A stretch of DNA of 64,000 bases from Daphnia carinata (Eukaryota > Arthropoda > Branchiopoda > Diplostraca > Daphniidae): NCBI RefSeq assembly GCF_022539665.2, contig NC_081340.1, forward strand, positions 496,001 to 560,000, in the 5' to 3' direction. Shown here in pieces: positions 1 through 10,510 of the stretch (positions are counted from its first letter, which is position 1; every line of letters begins with the position of its first letter). The notes under the pieces were generated by a model. That model searched no databases and was not told the DNA's origin. It saw only the letters and a list, made by a program, of their open reading frames with translations. A program made the translations under genes and the position numbers.

Positions 1-866
1 ATTAACGGTGTTTCTCCACTTGTGTTGCGGGCTGTAAATTCGCAGTTGTTATGCTTCAGGATTCGTAGTAACAGCAAATCGTTGTCGGCTGCTGCGGTAT
101 GGTCAATTGTCTTTCCGTGGTATAATATTTCTGGATTCGCTTCAAAGGATAGTAGGAGATCCGTGATATCGTATCTACTTCTTCGTACGCTTGTGTGGAG
201 TAGCGTATGTCCTTCCTCGTATCTTTCATTGAGGAATGTTGCCGTCTTCTGTCTTGGCCAACCTTGTTGCATTTTGAATTTATGTTGTATGCACCTTCTT
301 ATTACCTGCATCGGAGCTCCCATCATCGACAATGAAAGTTTACCGTTTTCTAAATCAATCATGGCTTTTCTTCTTAGTTAGATTTTTTCTGCTGGGGCTG
401 CTGATATGGATGCTATCGTTTTCATCCGACAGTTTTTACATGCTTCTGTTCCCCTCTGTCGGTCGTCTGGCTTGTTGCGTTTTTGGGGAGTTTTACACTG
501 AAGATAGTCGTCAATGTCGTATCCTATTGTAAAATCAACACTGTAGTCACTTTCCCAATCGGGTGCTATTCCACTGTACGACATTAATCACTCGTTCTCA
601 TCTTCACTTGATTTACTGCTGTCATTCAGTTTTTCTTCTTTTCCGAAAAAGGCGTTCTTCTCTGTTTCTATTCCGTTCCATCCCATGTATCGCACTAATT
701 GCTTGTTTTCACCCACACTTTTCGCATTCTCTTTTGCTCTGCAGTCCCGTTGACTATCCTCACTTTCGCTATCGCTAATAGTGATTAGCTCGTATACTCT
801 CTTCGTCTTCTGATGGATGATGGTTACTTCCATTTTTTCGTCTTGAGCGATGTTGTTATGGGCCAT
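1..866 (-). pseudogene. Ankyrin-repeat ORF of Gypsy family A, copy 1, 5' part
   Basis: This is the start of the ORF that lies downstream of integrase in Gypsy family A; its end is outside the window. It begins at an ATG at 866 and reads, in pieces, like the better preserved copy at 5879-7942: an acidic Ser/Asp/Glu-rich N-terminal part (ITISDSESED), a short Cys motif (CKNCRMKTIAS) and then an ankyrin region (TLLHTS, DLLLSFEANPE, ETPL). Two in-frame stops are visible, near 585 (a Gly codon in copy 2 is TGA here) and near 375 (Gln to TAA), so this copy is dead. Unlike copy 2 it keeps about 20 residues between the first and second ankyrin units. The function is unknown; ankyrin repeats usually bind proteins. 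Its position after pol and before the 3' LTR is where env sits in other Gypsy elements. Confidence 0.65.
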
Positions 867-923
867 TTTGAGATGAATTGTTGGTTTTGTAATGCGCACT
901 TTACTTTGCGAAACTTGGATACT

Positions 924-2139
924 TGGACAACTGGACCCACAATATCCATCGCAAGTCTTTCCCACACCCTTTCAGCTGAGGGCATAGGTTGCAATGGTGC
1001 TTTACTTCCTCCCGCAGCTTTGCGTTTTGCACATTTTAGCCAATTTTTGATGTATTCCATTACATTGTGTCGCATGTGTGGGAAGAAGTATTGCTCTTTA
1101 AGTCTGGCCATTGTTTTTTCGATCCCTAGATGACCTGCTAACATGGATGCACATAGGTGTGTGTGTGTGTGATCATGGTTTGCACATAAAATCCTTGTAT
1201 GTAACGGTGTAGGGACTACTAATTTTCCTTGCCTATCTGTTAATAGACCTTTTTCGTTGATTATGAATTTGCCCTTGAATCTGCTATTTTTACTGTTCTA
1301 GCTATATTCTTGTATTTTCTTTATTAAGTTTTGGCAATATTTATCTGCTTGCTGTAGTTCTATCCATCTGTCTTCCCTCCAAGACCTTTTACTTTCACTT
1401 CCAATTGCTCTCTCAAAACTTACTTCCTTTTTAAGATTTTCTCTTTCGAAACTTTCGCTTTCGTTTTGAATACTTTCATATTCTCTCTCTATGTGTTCTG
1501 ATTTCCTTAATCTTTCGATGTGTAATTTGTTCTTTAATCTTTCACTTTCTTTTCGAATATTTTCAAGCTCTCTTGTGACACCTTCTTTTTTCGTTGCCCT
1601 TGTTTCTATTCGTGCTAGTGGCACTATGGGAATACGACTTAGGGTGTCAGCATTTTGGTGCGACTTCCCAGGCCGGCCCAATGACGATGTCAAATTCTTG
1701 TAGTTTAAGTGCCCATCTAGCTAATCTTCCTGCGGGTTCTGTCTTGCTCATTAACCATTCTAAAGGTCTATGGTCTGTAAATACGGTGAATCTGCGTCCG
1801 TATAGATATGTCCTAAACACATCGATTGCGTGGATGATTGCGTAAGCCTATTTTCTGTGGTTGACCACTTGGCCTCGCGGTCATTCAGTTGTTTAGAGCT
1901 ATACGCTATGAAGACTTCCGCGCCGTCTGATTCACGGTGTTCCTGTACGTCGGACTCCGCTGAATCCGCGATTGAGGTAGAGTCTGCATCTGAGCCAAGA
2001 CTGCTCCTATTCCGTATCCTGAAGCATCCACGTAGATGATAAATTCGCGCGTGAAATCTGGATACCCTAAGATTGGTCTAGTTATGAGACAGTTCTTGAT
2101 ACAATCAAGGCGTCCCTTTGTTCCTCTCCCCATTTCCAC
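924..2139 (-). pseudogene. pol: Gypsy family A RNase H and truncated integrase
   Basis: Second half of a Ty3/Gypsy pol, continuing from the RT at 2105-3454. RNase H is recognised by YVDASGYGIGAVLAQ near 2030 and by TDHRPLEWL near 1770, in different frames. A tether with [11 protein letters not shown] near 1660 leads to a Lys/Glu-rich stretch (1300-1600). The integrase zinc domain (GHLGIEKTMARLKEQYFFPH) lies near 1070-1140, but the first Cys of its CC pair reads Trp (NWLKCAKRK). The catalytic core stops directly after its first Asp (AMDIVGPV, about 930-950): the second Asp and the Glu are absent, and the sequence runs straight into the leader of the ankyrin ORF. Frameshifts and the missing core make it non-functional. 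The family assignment is firm; whether the core loss is one deletion is inference. Confidence 0.8.
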
Positions 2140-3454
2140 TCGGCTGAAATCTCGTGAGCACTGTCAGTGGGTGGGCTTTGTCAGCAAAAGCCCGGATGAA
2201 TTTTCTGTAATAACTAGCCAGACCTAAAAATGAGCTCAGTTCTTTCACGTTTTTGGGAGTTGGGTATTTGATGATGGCATCTAACTTTTTCGTACTTGGC
2301 GTTATTCCCTTTTTCGAGACAATATACCCTAAATAATCTAACTCTTCCTTGAAGAATTCACATTTCTTTCTTTTTAACTTTAGTCCTGCGTCTTTAAGAA
2401 GCTTAAACACTGTTTCTAGATGTGTCACATGTTCTGTAATATTATTACTGAACACTATGATGTCATTCAGATAAACCAATGAGAATTTAAACAATACTGA
2501 TTTCAAGATGTTATTCATTGCTCGTTGAAAAGTGCTTGGTGCATTTGTTAATCCAAATGGCATTCTATTAAATTCGTATGAAGGTGGTTTTGTGTTTGTC
2601 GCCTTCTTCTATCTCGATTTGCCAGTAAACGCTCAGTAAGTCCAATGTTGAGAAGTAAACTGATCCGCTCAATGCATCAATGGTGTCGTCAATTCTTGGT
2701 AAAGGATATTTGTCTTTTACGGTTATTTTGTTCAGTGCCCTATAATCAATGCACATACGCATTTCTCCATCTTTTTTGGTTACCATTACAATTGCTGCTG
2801 CAAATGGGCTACTTTCCCTAATAATCTTGTTATTCGACATCACTTCGATTTTTGTTTTGACAATAAGTTTTAATGCTTCTGGGGTCCTGCGTAATCGTTG
2901 AGTAATTGGGGCGTTGTATCCTATGTTAATGGGATGCTTTACATCAGTTGCTAAACCCAAATCTGATTCCTTTTCTGCAAATAGGGCTTCGTGTTTTTTC
3001 AATAGAATTTCCATTTTAATCCGTATTTCGTCAGAGATGTTATTCATTTCACTTTCTTGGGTTTGTCTAATCCGCTTACATTTCTTGGTATTGTCTGGTG
3101 AGAAAGATTCTAGGCTGCGGTAATCTGCTTCTGTAAGGTTATTGTTGTCATTATTTTCTGTTGAGCGGTCTGGGAGGAGTGGGATGTGAATGCCTGCTTT
3201 GCCAAATGTTAGGCTGTATATTGGGTGTATGTTGTTTCCAAAGCTATGTTCTATTCCAAAATGGTCGTAATTGATCTGCCTGTTTCTGGTATTAATTTTT
3301 ACATTGTTGCTCGATAAAAAGTCTAATCCTAAGATGCAAGTTTCGTTCAAGTTTTCCATGATAAATAAATCATGATTAATAACGTGATTGTCGTTAATGA
3401 TAATTGAAAATTCAAATTTTCCCATTGATTTTAGTATTTCTCCTGATACCGTTT
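2105..3454 (-). pseudogene. pol: Gypsy family A protease C-terminus and reverse transcriptase
   Basis: Ty3/Gypsy reverse transcriptase on the minus strand. The 5' part (3425-3300) is the end of a retropepsin (ETCILGLDFL, the usual C-terminal GxDFL motif). The RT fingers and palm follow: VMVTKKDGEMRMCIDYRALN, YPLPRIDDTIDAL, FSTLDLLSVYWQIEI, then after a frameshift near 2570 MPFGLTNAPSTFQRAMN and the catalytic box. That box reads SLVYLNDIIVF, so the second Asp position of the YLDD metal-binding motif is Asn. The domain continues through LDYLGYIVSKKGI to SSFLGLASYYRKFI. The frameshift and the altered catalytic box argue that it is dead. The upstream half of the protease is cut off by a 917-bp transposon at 3455-4371. 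Confidence 0.9.
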
Positions 3455-4371
3455 GATTGGCGGTGAAATAGAAACGAAATAGGACTGGAGAAATAGGACT
3501 GAAAATTTCCAGTCCTATTTCTACCGGAGAAATAGGACTGGGAGAAATAGGACTGACTTTTAAAAACTTTTAGGACAGTCCTATTTCTCCATGGCATCAG
3601 TCCTATTTCTCCTCGGCGTCAGTTCTATTTCTCCTTAAAAATAGTCCTATTTCATTCACCTTGTTCCAAGGGGAACGAAGAACGCCGGCTTATATCCATT
3701 TCTCTTTTTCAAAAACCGATGGCGTTTACTCATTATTTAAATGGTTCACAAATGTTTTATCTCTTATCCTATTTTTATTTTAATTGCTGGGGAACATAAA
3801 TTATTTTGAAACTAATAGAGTTCATTTAATAAAATATTATTAGAGCAAAATCAGAATATGTAAGAGCTGTATATAACGAAAGATGTATGAAATAGTAAAA
3901 CATTAGTTCAGATGGAAAAGTTGGTTATGACCAAATAATGTGCGATATAAGTAATAAATATTTCTGTAGTATGTCTAATAGTAGTTTGTTAAATGAACTC
4001 TATTAAATACAATATAGTTCATGTTCTCCTGTAATTTAAATTAAAATAGGATAAGAAAAAAAAGTTTTGTGAACCATTTATCTAATGAGTTAACACCATC
4101 GGTTTTTTAAATAGGGAAATGGATATAAGCCGCCGCTGTTACTTAATACATTGCCTACCGGATTGGAGGCTCATCGTTCCCCTTGGAACAAGGTAAATGA
4201 AATAGGACTAATTCTAAGGAGAAATAGGAATGACGCCGAGGAGAAATAGGACTGATGCCATGGAGAAATAGGACTGTCCTAAAAGTTTTTAAAAGTCAGT
4301 CCTATTTCTCCGGTAGGAATAGGACTGAAAATTTCCAGTCCTATTTCTCCAGTCCTATTTCATCGGCTACC
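3455..4371. mobile_element. TIR transposon, GATTGGCGG family 1, copy 1
   Basis: Non-coding DNA element of 917 bp inserted into the Gypsy A protease. It starts GATTGGCGGTGAAATAG and ends, read inward, GGTAGCCGATGAAATAGG. Both ends carry several copies of a 15-bp motif, GGAGAAATAGGACTG and its complement, which makes long composite inverted repeats of about 250 bp. The flanks are taccgttt (3447-3454) and caccgttt (4372-4379), an 8-bp target-site duplication with one mismatch. No transposase gene is present, so it is non-autonomous. Other copies are at 7209-7908 and 23969-24903. The superfamily is not clear to me: 8-bp duplications occur in hAT and P elements, but the ends match neither canon. 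Confidence 0.85.
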
Positions 4372-4379
4372 CACCGTTT

Positions 4380-5595
4380 TGAATATTGGTTAAGGGGTGT
4401 TTTTAATTTGTTTAAGTTGTTCCTGCTTCTTTACGTTAAAGAAGATGCTGTCTGAAACTAAACTGGCTGCGGCTCCTGTGTCTACTAAAGCATAAATTTC
4501 TTTTCCAAAAATTCGAATGGGTTCAGGTTTCTGTTTTAGTGTGGACAACTTTTTCCTTAGTGCTGCTAAGTCATAAGCGTCCTGGAACCTTGCAATGATG
4601 GCCTTTTTTCACTCATCGTAGTCTAGCTCGTCACTCTGTTCCTCTACGTAGTTTCCATGCCATTCCAGGACATCACCTTTTAGTCTGTCGGAGAAGAATC
4701 GTATTTTTTGGTTGTCATCCCAGTCGTTGTTGCGTGCTACATGTTCTGCGTCCTTCAGCCATTCTGTTATTAGCTTATCAGTACTTTTTCCTTTGAAGAC
4801 TGGAATTCACTTTTTATCTTCTCTCGAAAATAATTCTCCTAGGCCTTTCACGATGGGCTGGGTTGTAGCCATACTGGTGTCATCTGCATCCGTTGTGTCG
4901 TGGTCAGCTCTCGGAGTTTCTTCGTGTGTAAGTCCCATTTTGTTTTCTAGAGCCTGATACTTCTGTTCTAGTTGGAGGATGTGATTGCTTTGGATCTTTA
5001 TTCGGTTTCTTAGGTCGTCGTTGAGTTGCTGTAGCTCGGCGATCTGTTCGGATTCTAACTCGTAGTGGAGGGATTTGTCTCCTCCTACTGTTAATGAAGT
5101 TAGGTCGTTTATCTCACTTACTAGCTTTATTATCTCTCCTGGTTCGTTGGAAACGTTTAAGTCCTCAGTTTCGGCGAATGTTACCTGTTGCTGCCTAAAT
5201 TCTTTTATTCTTGTTTCCAGATACTTAATTTTTTCTTCTCGGTCTCTTGCCTGTATGGCTATCTCCTGTAACTCCTTTTCAAGACTTTTATTTTTTGTAG
5301 TAGTATCTATCAGGCCTCTTCGTAGCCCGACTTTTTCGGTTAAGGTTTTCTCAAGGATTTCTCTTGTCTCTTCTGTTTCTGTCCGAAGTTGTTTGTTTGT
5401 TCCCAAAACTTCTTTTATCTGTTGCTCTGCGATTTCTAATCTTGAAACTAGTTGTTTTCGTTCACCTTCAAGCTTGTTAATTATTTCTTTTCCTTCTCTC
5501 TCAACGGCTATGTTATTTTCTTCTCTTTTCCTTAAAAGGTTCTTCAATTGGTTTTCTGTTGCTATTGTAAAGTTTCCTAAACCTCGTGTATTGTC
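4380..5595 (-). pseudogene. gag: Gypsy family A gag and protease N-terminus
   Basis: The upstream part (5595-4807) encodes a long coiled coil rich in Glu, Lys, Leu and Gln (for example LLRKREENNIAVEREG), which matches the gag-like ORF at the right edge of the window (63700 onward). It is followed, after a stop and frameshift near 4805, by a capsid-like stretch (LITEWLKDAEHVARNNDWDD, then KIRFFSDRLKGDVLEWHGNY) in which one Trp codon has become TGA near 4610. This runs, without a recognisable nucleocapsid, into a retropepsin start with the catalytic signature ALVDTGAAASLVSD (about 4450-4500). The N-terminal part of gag seen at 63276 is missing here: coding sequence begins right beside the LTR. 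The protease continues on the far side of the 3455-4371 transposon. Gag would form the particle core and protease would cut the polyprotein. Confidence 0.8.
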
Positions 5596-5769
5596 AGTGG
5601 ATTGCCGAAACAATTCCGCATTACATGTTACAAGCATGCAGTATTTATACTACTAAAGGACACAAATTATGAAGGTAAAGTGGGAGGAATTACGTTCACT
5701 TTCACTGGTGAAACGCTTGAGGGATGTATGAGGTGTGGCTTCCTTTGGATAGCCTTTGGGCTCGTTACA
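5583..5769 (-). repeat. LTR fragment, Gypsy family A (shared LTR)
   Basis: On the minus strand it begins TGTAACGAGCCCAAAGGC at 5769 and contains a TATA-like GTATAAATACTG near 5645. It is nearly identical to 8435-8627 and similar to 63024-63150. A purine-rich tract lies immediately upstream, so it is the 3' LTR of the ankyrin-ORF remnant; yet gag of a second remnant follows directly on the same strand. The LTR therefore looks shared or fused. Its downstream end is not defined. Confidence 0.8.
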
Positions 5770-5784
5770 TTCCTTCCCCTCTTC
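5770..5784 (-). other. Polypurine tract before Gypsy A 3' LTR
   Basis: Read on the minus strand this is GAAGAGGGGAAGGAA directly abutting TGTAACGAG. That is the expected plus-strand priming site of an LTR retrotransposon. It proves that the ankyrin ORF just upstream belongs to the element and sits at its 3' end. Confidence 0.75.
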
Positions 5785-5878
5785 GATAAGAAGAATTGGT
5801 CCTCCAATTTGCATTTTCCGTCACCGACTACAGTTGTTGCTATGGGTGAATAAAATAACTGGTTCCTCCACCTAAAAT

Positions 5879-7942
5879 TTAAGAAAAAGAATTGCAGGTG
5901 ATTTTAATAAAGTTGCTGGTGTATTGTCTTCTTTCTTTTCGTCTTTTATTCTTGCTTTTCTTTCGACCCGGTATTTCGGCTTTGTTGATTATAGCTTTTT
6001 CGTTTTTCTCGCGGCGGTATTGTGGTTGTTCTTTTCTTCCAGTCTTTGTCAAGGAACTACCGTTATGTTCTTGTTCCCATTCTTTGAATATAGCTTGCAC
6101 TTTTTTATTAAAAGGTGAATCCGATGCAGCCGTGTGTCCCTGGCAGTTTTTTATTCTTGCGTCTGCTCCGTGTAGAAGCAATATCTCCATCATCTCAAGT
6201 CGGTTGAATCCGAATGCTACGTGTAAGGCGGTTTCGCCCGAATCATCTTGTTGGTTGATGTTGATGATTCTTTTTGCGCCAATTTGGCTTGGAAGGTCTT
6301 CTAGGCCATACATGGCTAAATAATGCAAAATGGTTCTGCTGCTTGGTGTTGTAATGTCGATGTTAGTTGGTGTCGATATTAACTTCGCACATTCTTGGTT
6401 TTCGTGTGAGATTGCCAACATTAAGGGAGTTTCTCCGTTGTAGTTGCGAGCTGTAAATTCGCAGTTGTTATGCTTCAGTATTCGTAGTAACAGTAGATCA
6501 TTTTCGGCTAGTTAGGATAGTAAAAGATCGGAAATGTCGTACTTACATCTTCGTACGCTTGTGTGGAGTAGCGTCTGTTCTTCTTCGAATCTTTCATTGA
6601 GGAATGTGGCCATCTTCTGTCTTGGCCAACCCTGTTGCGTTTTGAATTTATTTTGGATGCACCTTCTTATTACCTGCATTGGGGCTCCCATCATCGTTAA
6701 TGAAAGTTTACCGTTTTCTAAGTCTATCATGGCTTGTCTCCGCAGTTGGATTTTTTCTGCTCGGGCTGCATATATGGATGCTATCGTTTTCATGCGACAG
6801 TTTTTACATGCTTCTGTTTCCCTCTGTTGATCGTCCGGCTTGTTGCATTTTCTGGGAGGTTCACACTGAAGATAGGTGTCACTGTCATATCCTAATATAA
6901 AATCAACACTATAGTCACTTTCCGTATCGGGTGCTAGTCCAAAATACGCCGTTAATCCCTCGTTCTTATTTTCACTTGATTCACTGCTGTCATTCAGTTT
7001 TCCTTCATATCCGAAAAAGTCGTTCTTCTCTGTTTCTATTCCGCTCCATCCCATGTATCGCACTATTTTCTTGTTCTCATCCGCACTTTTCGCACTCTCT
7101 TTTGCTCTGCAGACCTGTTGATTATCCTCACTTTCGGTGTCGCTGATAGTGATTAGTTCGTATATATTTTTCGTCTTCTGAGGGATGATAGTTATTTCGT
7201 TTTCGTAAGATTGGCGGTGAAATAGGACTGAAACGAAATAGGACTGGAAATTTCCAGTCCTATTTCTACCGGAGAAATAGGACTGATTTTTTAAAACTTT
7301 TAGTACAGTCCTATTTCTCCATAGCATCAGTCCTATTTCTCCTCGGCATCAGTCCTATTTCTCCTCGGCATCAGTCCTATTTCTCCTCGGCATCAGTCCT
7401 ATTTCTCCTCGGCATCAGTCCTATTTCTCCTAAGAATAGTCCTATTTATTTTATTTTGTTCCAGTAGGAACGATATGCCTCCAATCCGGTAGGCAACATT
7501 TTGCGTAAGACCGTCGGGTTATATCCATTTCCCTTTGTAAAAAGCCGATGGTGTTAACTCATAAGTTAAATGGTTCACCAAAAATTTACCTTTTATCCTA
7601 TTTTAATTTAAATTGCAGGGGACCATTAAATATGTTATATCTAATATAGTTCAATTAACAAAATACTACAACGGCCACACCAGAAATATTTATTAAATTT
7701 TTTTTACTTTTTAGTGCATAAATAACTTTTCCAGTTGCACTCATGTTGTACTTGCTCATACAACTATCAGCAACGATTAATAAGCAAGTCTTACCATATC
7801 GGTAGCGCTCTAACTTGTGACACGGGTAGGCTTGTGTTCGATTCTCCTCCAATTTCCAGTCCTATTTCTCCAGTCCTATTTCGTTTCAGTCCTATTTCAC
7901 CGGCTACCTTTCGTAAACTTTGGTAATGAAATTATTTGCCAT
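5879..7942 (-). pseudogene. Ankyrin-repeat ORF of Gypsy family A, copy 2
   Basis: Nearly complete copy of the third ORF of Gypsy family A. The start codon is at 7942. After about a dozen codons a 700-bp transposon (7209-7908) interrupts it, then it reads openly from 7208 to 6512, meets one stop after DISDLLLS near 6511, and reads on to 5879. The N-terminal part is acidic and polar (ELITISDTESED, NDSSESSENKNE) with a CKNCRMKTIAS motif. The C-terminal half has about four ankyrin units: EQTLLHTSVRR..DISDLLLS; NGETPLMLAISHENQECAKL; SRTILHYLAMYG; SGETALHVAFGFNRLEMMEI followed by LLLHGADARIKNCQGHTA. A basic tail (GRKKSKNKRRKERRQ) ends it and could be a nuclear or nucleic-acid binding signal. About 60 bp present in copy 1 are missing at the stop. 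The role is unknown; it replaces env by position. A host-derived gene captured by the element is plausible. Confidence 0.75.
7209..7908. mobile_element. TIR transposon, GATTGGCGG family 1, copy 2
   Basis: Element of 700 bp with ends GATTGGCGGTGAAATAGG and, inward from the right, GGTAGCCGGTGAAATAGG. A perfect 8-bp target duplication, tttcgtaa, lies at 7201-7208 and 7909-7916. The left subterminal region has a 22-bp tandem repeat (unit starting cctcggcatcagtcc, about 7341-7435, four to five units) on top of the family's 15-bp motif. It interrupts the ankyrin ORF near its start. No coding capacity. The interior is partly different from copies 1 and 3 after about 7660. Confidence 0.88.
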
Positions 7943-8179
7943 TTTGAGATGAGTGAATGGTATGTGTTGCACACTATGTTTTGTGAAACTTTGCTGGATT
8001 TATGCCGTTGAGACACTGGGAAGAGTTTAGTTTTCGTATTTTGCAAACTCTTGTTCATTCAAAGATCTTCACGTTGCTTTTTCTTTTCTCTTATGTTCTT
8101 GTTTCTCTGTTCTTAATTTGCTAACAGGTTTGTCATGGATTTAATATGTTCCATTTTCTGTTTTTATACCCTTTTTTGG

Positions 8180-8220
8180 GTGAATTATCATTTTCTTATA
8201 GGGGTTCTTTTTTTTATTTT

Positions 8221-8261
<41 letters not shown>

Positions 8262-8265
8262 GAAT
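8180..8265. repeat. Poly(T) tract
   Basis: Nearly uninterrupted run of T (A on the minus strand) between the ankyrin-ORF leader and the LTR at 8435. It may be low-complexity DNA or the poly(A) tail of an old retroposed insert on the minus strand. Confidence 0.6.
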
Positions 8266-8434
8266 CATTTAGGTTATGCGCGCTATCGAGACGGTTACCC
8301 ACTCCGATTTGTCCGTTTTCTTTCGTGGCTAGAGTCGGGTGATGATATTTATCATACCACCTCAACTTCTTCTCGTTTTATGCGTGAGCGTATTCAAGAA
8401 GAAAGTGACGATCGCCTGGCCAAAGAAGGCCGAA

Positions 8435-8627
8435 GAAAACTCGTGTATTTTCAGTGGATTGCCGAAACAATTCCGACTTACAAGTTACAAAACATGCAGT
8501 ATTTACACTACTACAGAACACAAATTATGAAGGTAAAGTGGTAGGAGATACGTTCACTTTCACCTGTGAAACGCTTGAGGGATGTAGAAGGTGTGGCTTC
8601 CTTTGGATAGCCTTTGGGCTCGTTACA
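8435..8627 (-). repeat. LTR fragment, Gypsy family A
   Basis: Begins TGTAACGAGCCCAAAGGC on the minus strand at 8627 and matches 5583-5769 along its whole length. It lies upstream of the ankyrin-ORF remnant, so it could be the 5' LTR of a copy that lost gag and pol. However, the sequence just outside it (8630-8700) resembles the 3' UTR upstream of the other LTR (a shared GACGGAAAATG-like stretch). It may therefore be the 3' LTR of a third, otherwise lost copy. Confidence 0.7.
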
Positions 8628-8735
8628 ACGTAAATGGAGGAGGTGTGCCTATTAATTTGGTGGGTACTGTACATTTTCCGTTACCATAGTTAATAGTTTT
8701 TATTAATGCGAGGTTATTATAAATATATTTAATCT

Positions 8736-9311
8736 CCTACTCTTAGGTGTGACGAGTGCGGCCGAGTTTTTGCGTATAGGCAAAATGGAACGAGGTTCAA
8801 TCGCGAACATGTTCAAGTCTATGACAGCAGCGGAAGAAAAACCGTCCCCGTTTGCGTGTGCTTTTCGGCCATCGCTGGAGCCATTCCATTTACAAAATTT
8901 AATGGCCGGTTTGTGAAAGAAACGTATACTGATATTCTGTAAAATGAACTCCTTCCGTCGGTTCGCCCACATTATGGCGAACAACAAGTTAATTTTGTTC
9001 GGGACAAATACCTTATCCACTCAGCCCGAATCGTTACCCAATGGTTTCGGGAGCATCCCCAAATTGGATTGCTGCCGTGGCCTTCTCAGGAAGCGGACAT
9101 GAACCCCATTTAAAATGTGTGGGGTGATATCGTTAAAGTTTTTGACGAGCGGATTATGACAGGCCACTACAGCGGACGACGTTTTTGATCACGCCCGAGA
9201 AAATTAGTTGCGTAATAACGTGCGACCAGACTATTGGTAGACACTGTCCAATTCTATGCCAAAGCGCTTAAACTTAGTCGTTGGGGTCAATGGGTTTTGG
9301 ACGAAATACTA
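8736..9311 (+). pseudogene. Tc1/mariner-like transposase fragment
   Basis: Degenerate DDE transposase of the Tc1/mariner (IS630) group. Reading from 8748, the frame has FNREHVQVYDSSGRKTVPVC, then an in-frame TAA near 8940, then SVRPHYGEQQVNFVRDKYLI (the region of the second catalytic Asp), WFREHPQIGLLPWPSQEADM and NPI*NVW, where the usual Glu of NPIENVW has become a stop. After a frameshift the C-terminal SMPKRLNLVVGVNGF and TKY motif ends near 9311. The N-terminal DNA-binding domain is absent. Several stops make it a fossil. No matching TIRs were found around it. Confidence 0.75.
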
Positions 9312-9453
9312 AAAATTACAGATATAAATGTTGTTTTTGCAAATTTTTGTAAGGAAATGAAAAAAATTACTAACTGTAAAATTATTTATTTTTATTTTTC
9401 ATATCGCGCTAAAACCAATAACTGGTAGTCGCATTTTTTTGGAACATACTGTA

Positions 9454-10435
9454 GGGGAGAGCGGACCCAAACTGGACAAAAAACTTATTTTGTCATTATC
9501 TCGGAAAATAAAAGGATTTTAGCGCTTCGAAAGATATTGTATTGTAAAGTGTACTTAACTTTATGTTTAGTTTTTTTCATTGAAATTGGTTGAGTAGTTT
9601 AGGCGTAAACACATTTTTAAAAAACGAAAAAATTAAAAGAAAAAAAAATTTAGGGGAGAAAACTGGACATGCGGTGTACCACATTAGACATGGTCTTTAA
9701 AACTTTATATATTGAAAATACACACTTGGAAAAAAATAGTGTGACGTTGGGATTTCATTAGACTATTTGTGTATGTAATAAAAATACCGTAAACTAAATG
9801 TAATTATATCGAAATTCGTTAATGATTGACTGGGGGGGTGAAATGGACAAAGCAGCTTGAAAAAAATTAAAATACGAGGGGCTTGTTAAGTATCAACGAT
9901 TTATTTATTATCGATTGCCATTAGCAGTAGAAGATAGCAGACGACACTTCGAAACTCTCTTGTTGCTGCCTTTGTTTACGGCTTTTTCCCGTAACTAAGC
10001 AACCTAAGCCCCGCCCCAGAAATATCGTTTGTGTCCGATTTCACCCCCAAAACTGTGTCCAGTATCTCCCACCAGAATGACATTTTTTAAAACGCTTATA
10101 ATTATTAAACTACTTATTCTAAAAATTAAAACAAGCCAGGGAATTGAAAAGGGAAGAATTAGCTTTTTTTTAGTATAACCAAAGATATTTTGCATTAAGG
10201 GGTTTACACGTGATATGAAAAATTGTAGAAGCGAAAAAGATCAGAAAAAGGGCTGTATTTTCTATTTTTTAGATAACTACACGAATATTTGTAGTATGTT
10301 TTTGAAATTTTTGCCCTAAGTGTGGAATGGAATTTCCCATCACACACTAATTTTTAAATTTCATTTTATTAATATCCCTTCGAGTTATTGCGGTTGTCCA
10401 AATTGGTACGTGTCCAGTTTGGGTCCGCTCTCCCT
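9454..10435. mobile_element. TA-flanked TIR element (GGGGAGAGCGGACCC)
   Basis: Non-coding element of 982 bp. The left end GGGGAGAGCGGACCCAAAC at 9454 is matched by its reverse complement ending at 10435 (about 26 bp). TA dinucleotides flank both sides (9452-9453, 10436-10437), as in Tc1/mariner/pogo-type insertions. Internal motifs such as ggggagaaaactggac and gtgaaatggac echo the TIR. There is no transposase; AT-rich filler lies between. Confidence 0.75.
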
Positions 10436-10510
10436 TACTACATATTGCCTCGCTACTAGCCTGACGGATTGCCATAATAGGCTGAAAGTTTTTCACGTTC
10501 GTGTGAAAAT

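Noticed and set aside
3412-4455. Open frames made of repeated [10 protein letters not shown]-type peptides (also near 7240 and 24760)
   Set aside because: They are translations of the 15-bp subterminal repeats of the TIR transposons, not proteins.
5075-5656. Plus-strand 193-codon open frame
   Set aside because: Antisense shadow of the gag coiled coil; low-complexity Ser/Phe/Leu composition.
7780-7850. tRNA-like stretch (ggtagcgc ... gtgttcgattc) in transposon copy 2
   Set aside because: There is a B-box-like word and a D-arm-like word, but the anticodon and acceptor stems do not pair. Too weak to call an RNA gene.
8146-8544. Plus-strand open frame through the poly(T) tract
   Set aside because: The Phe run is the T tract, and the rest overlaps the minus-strand LTR. 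There is no domain.
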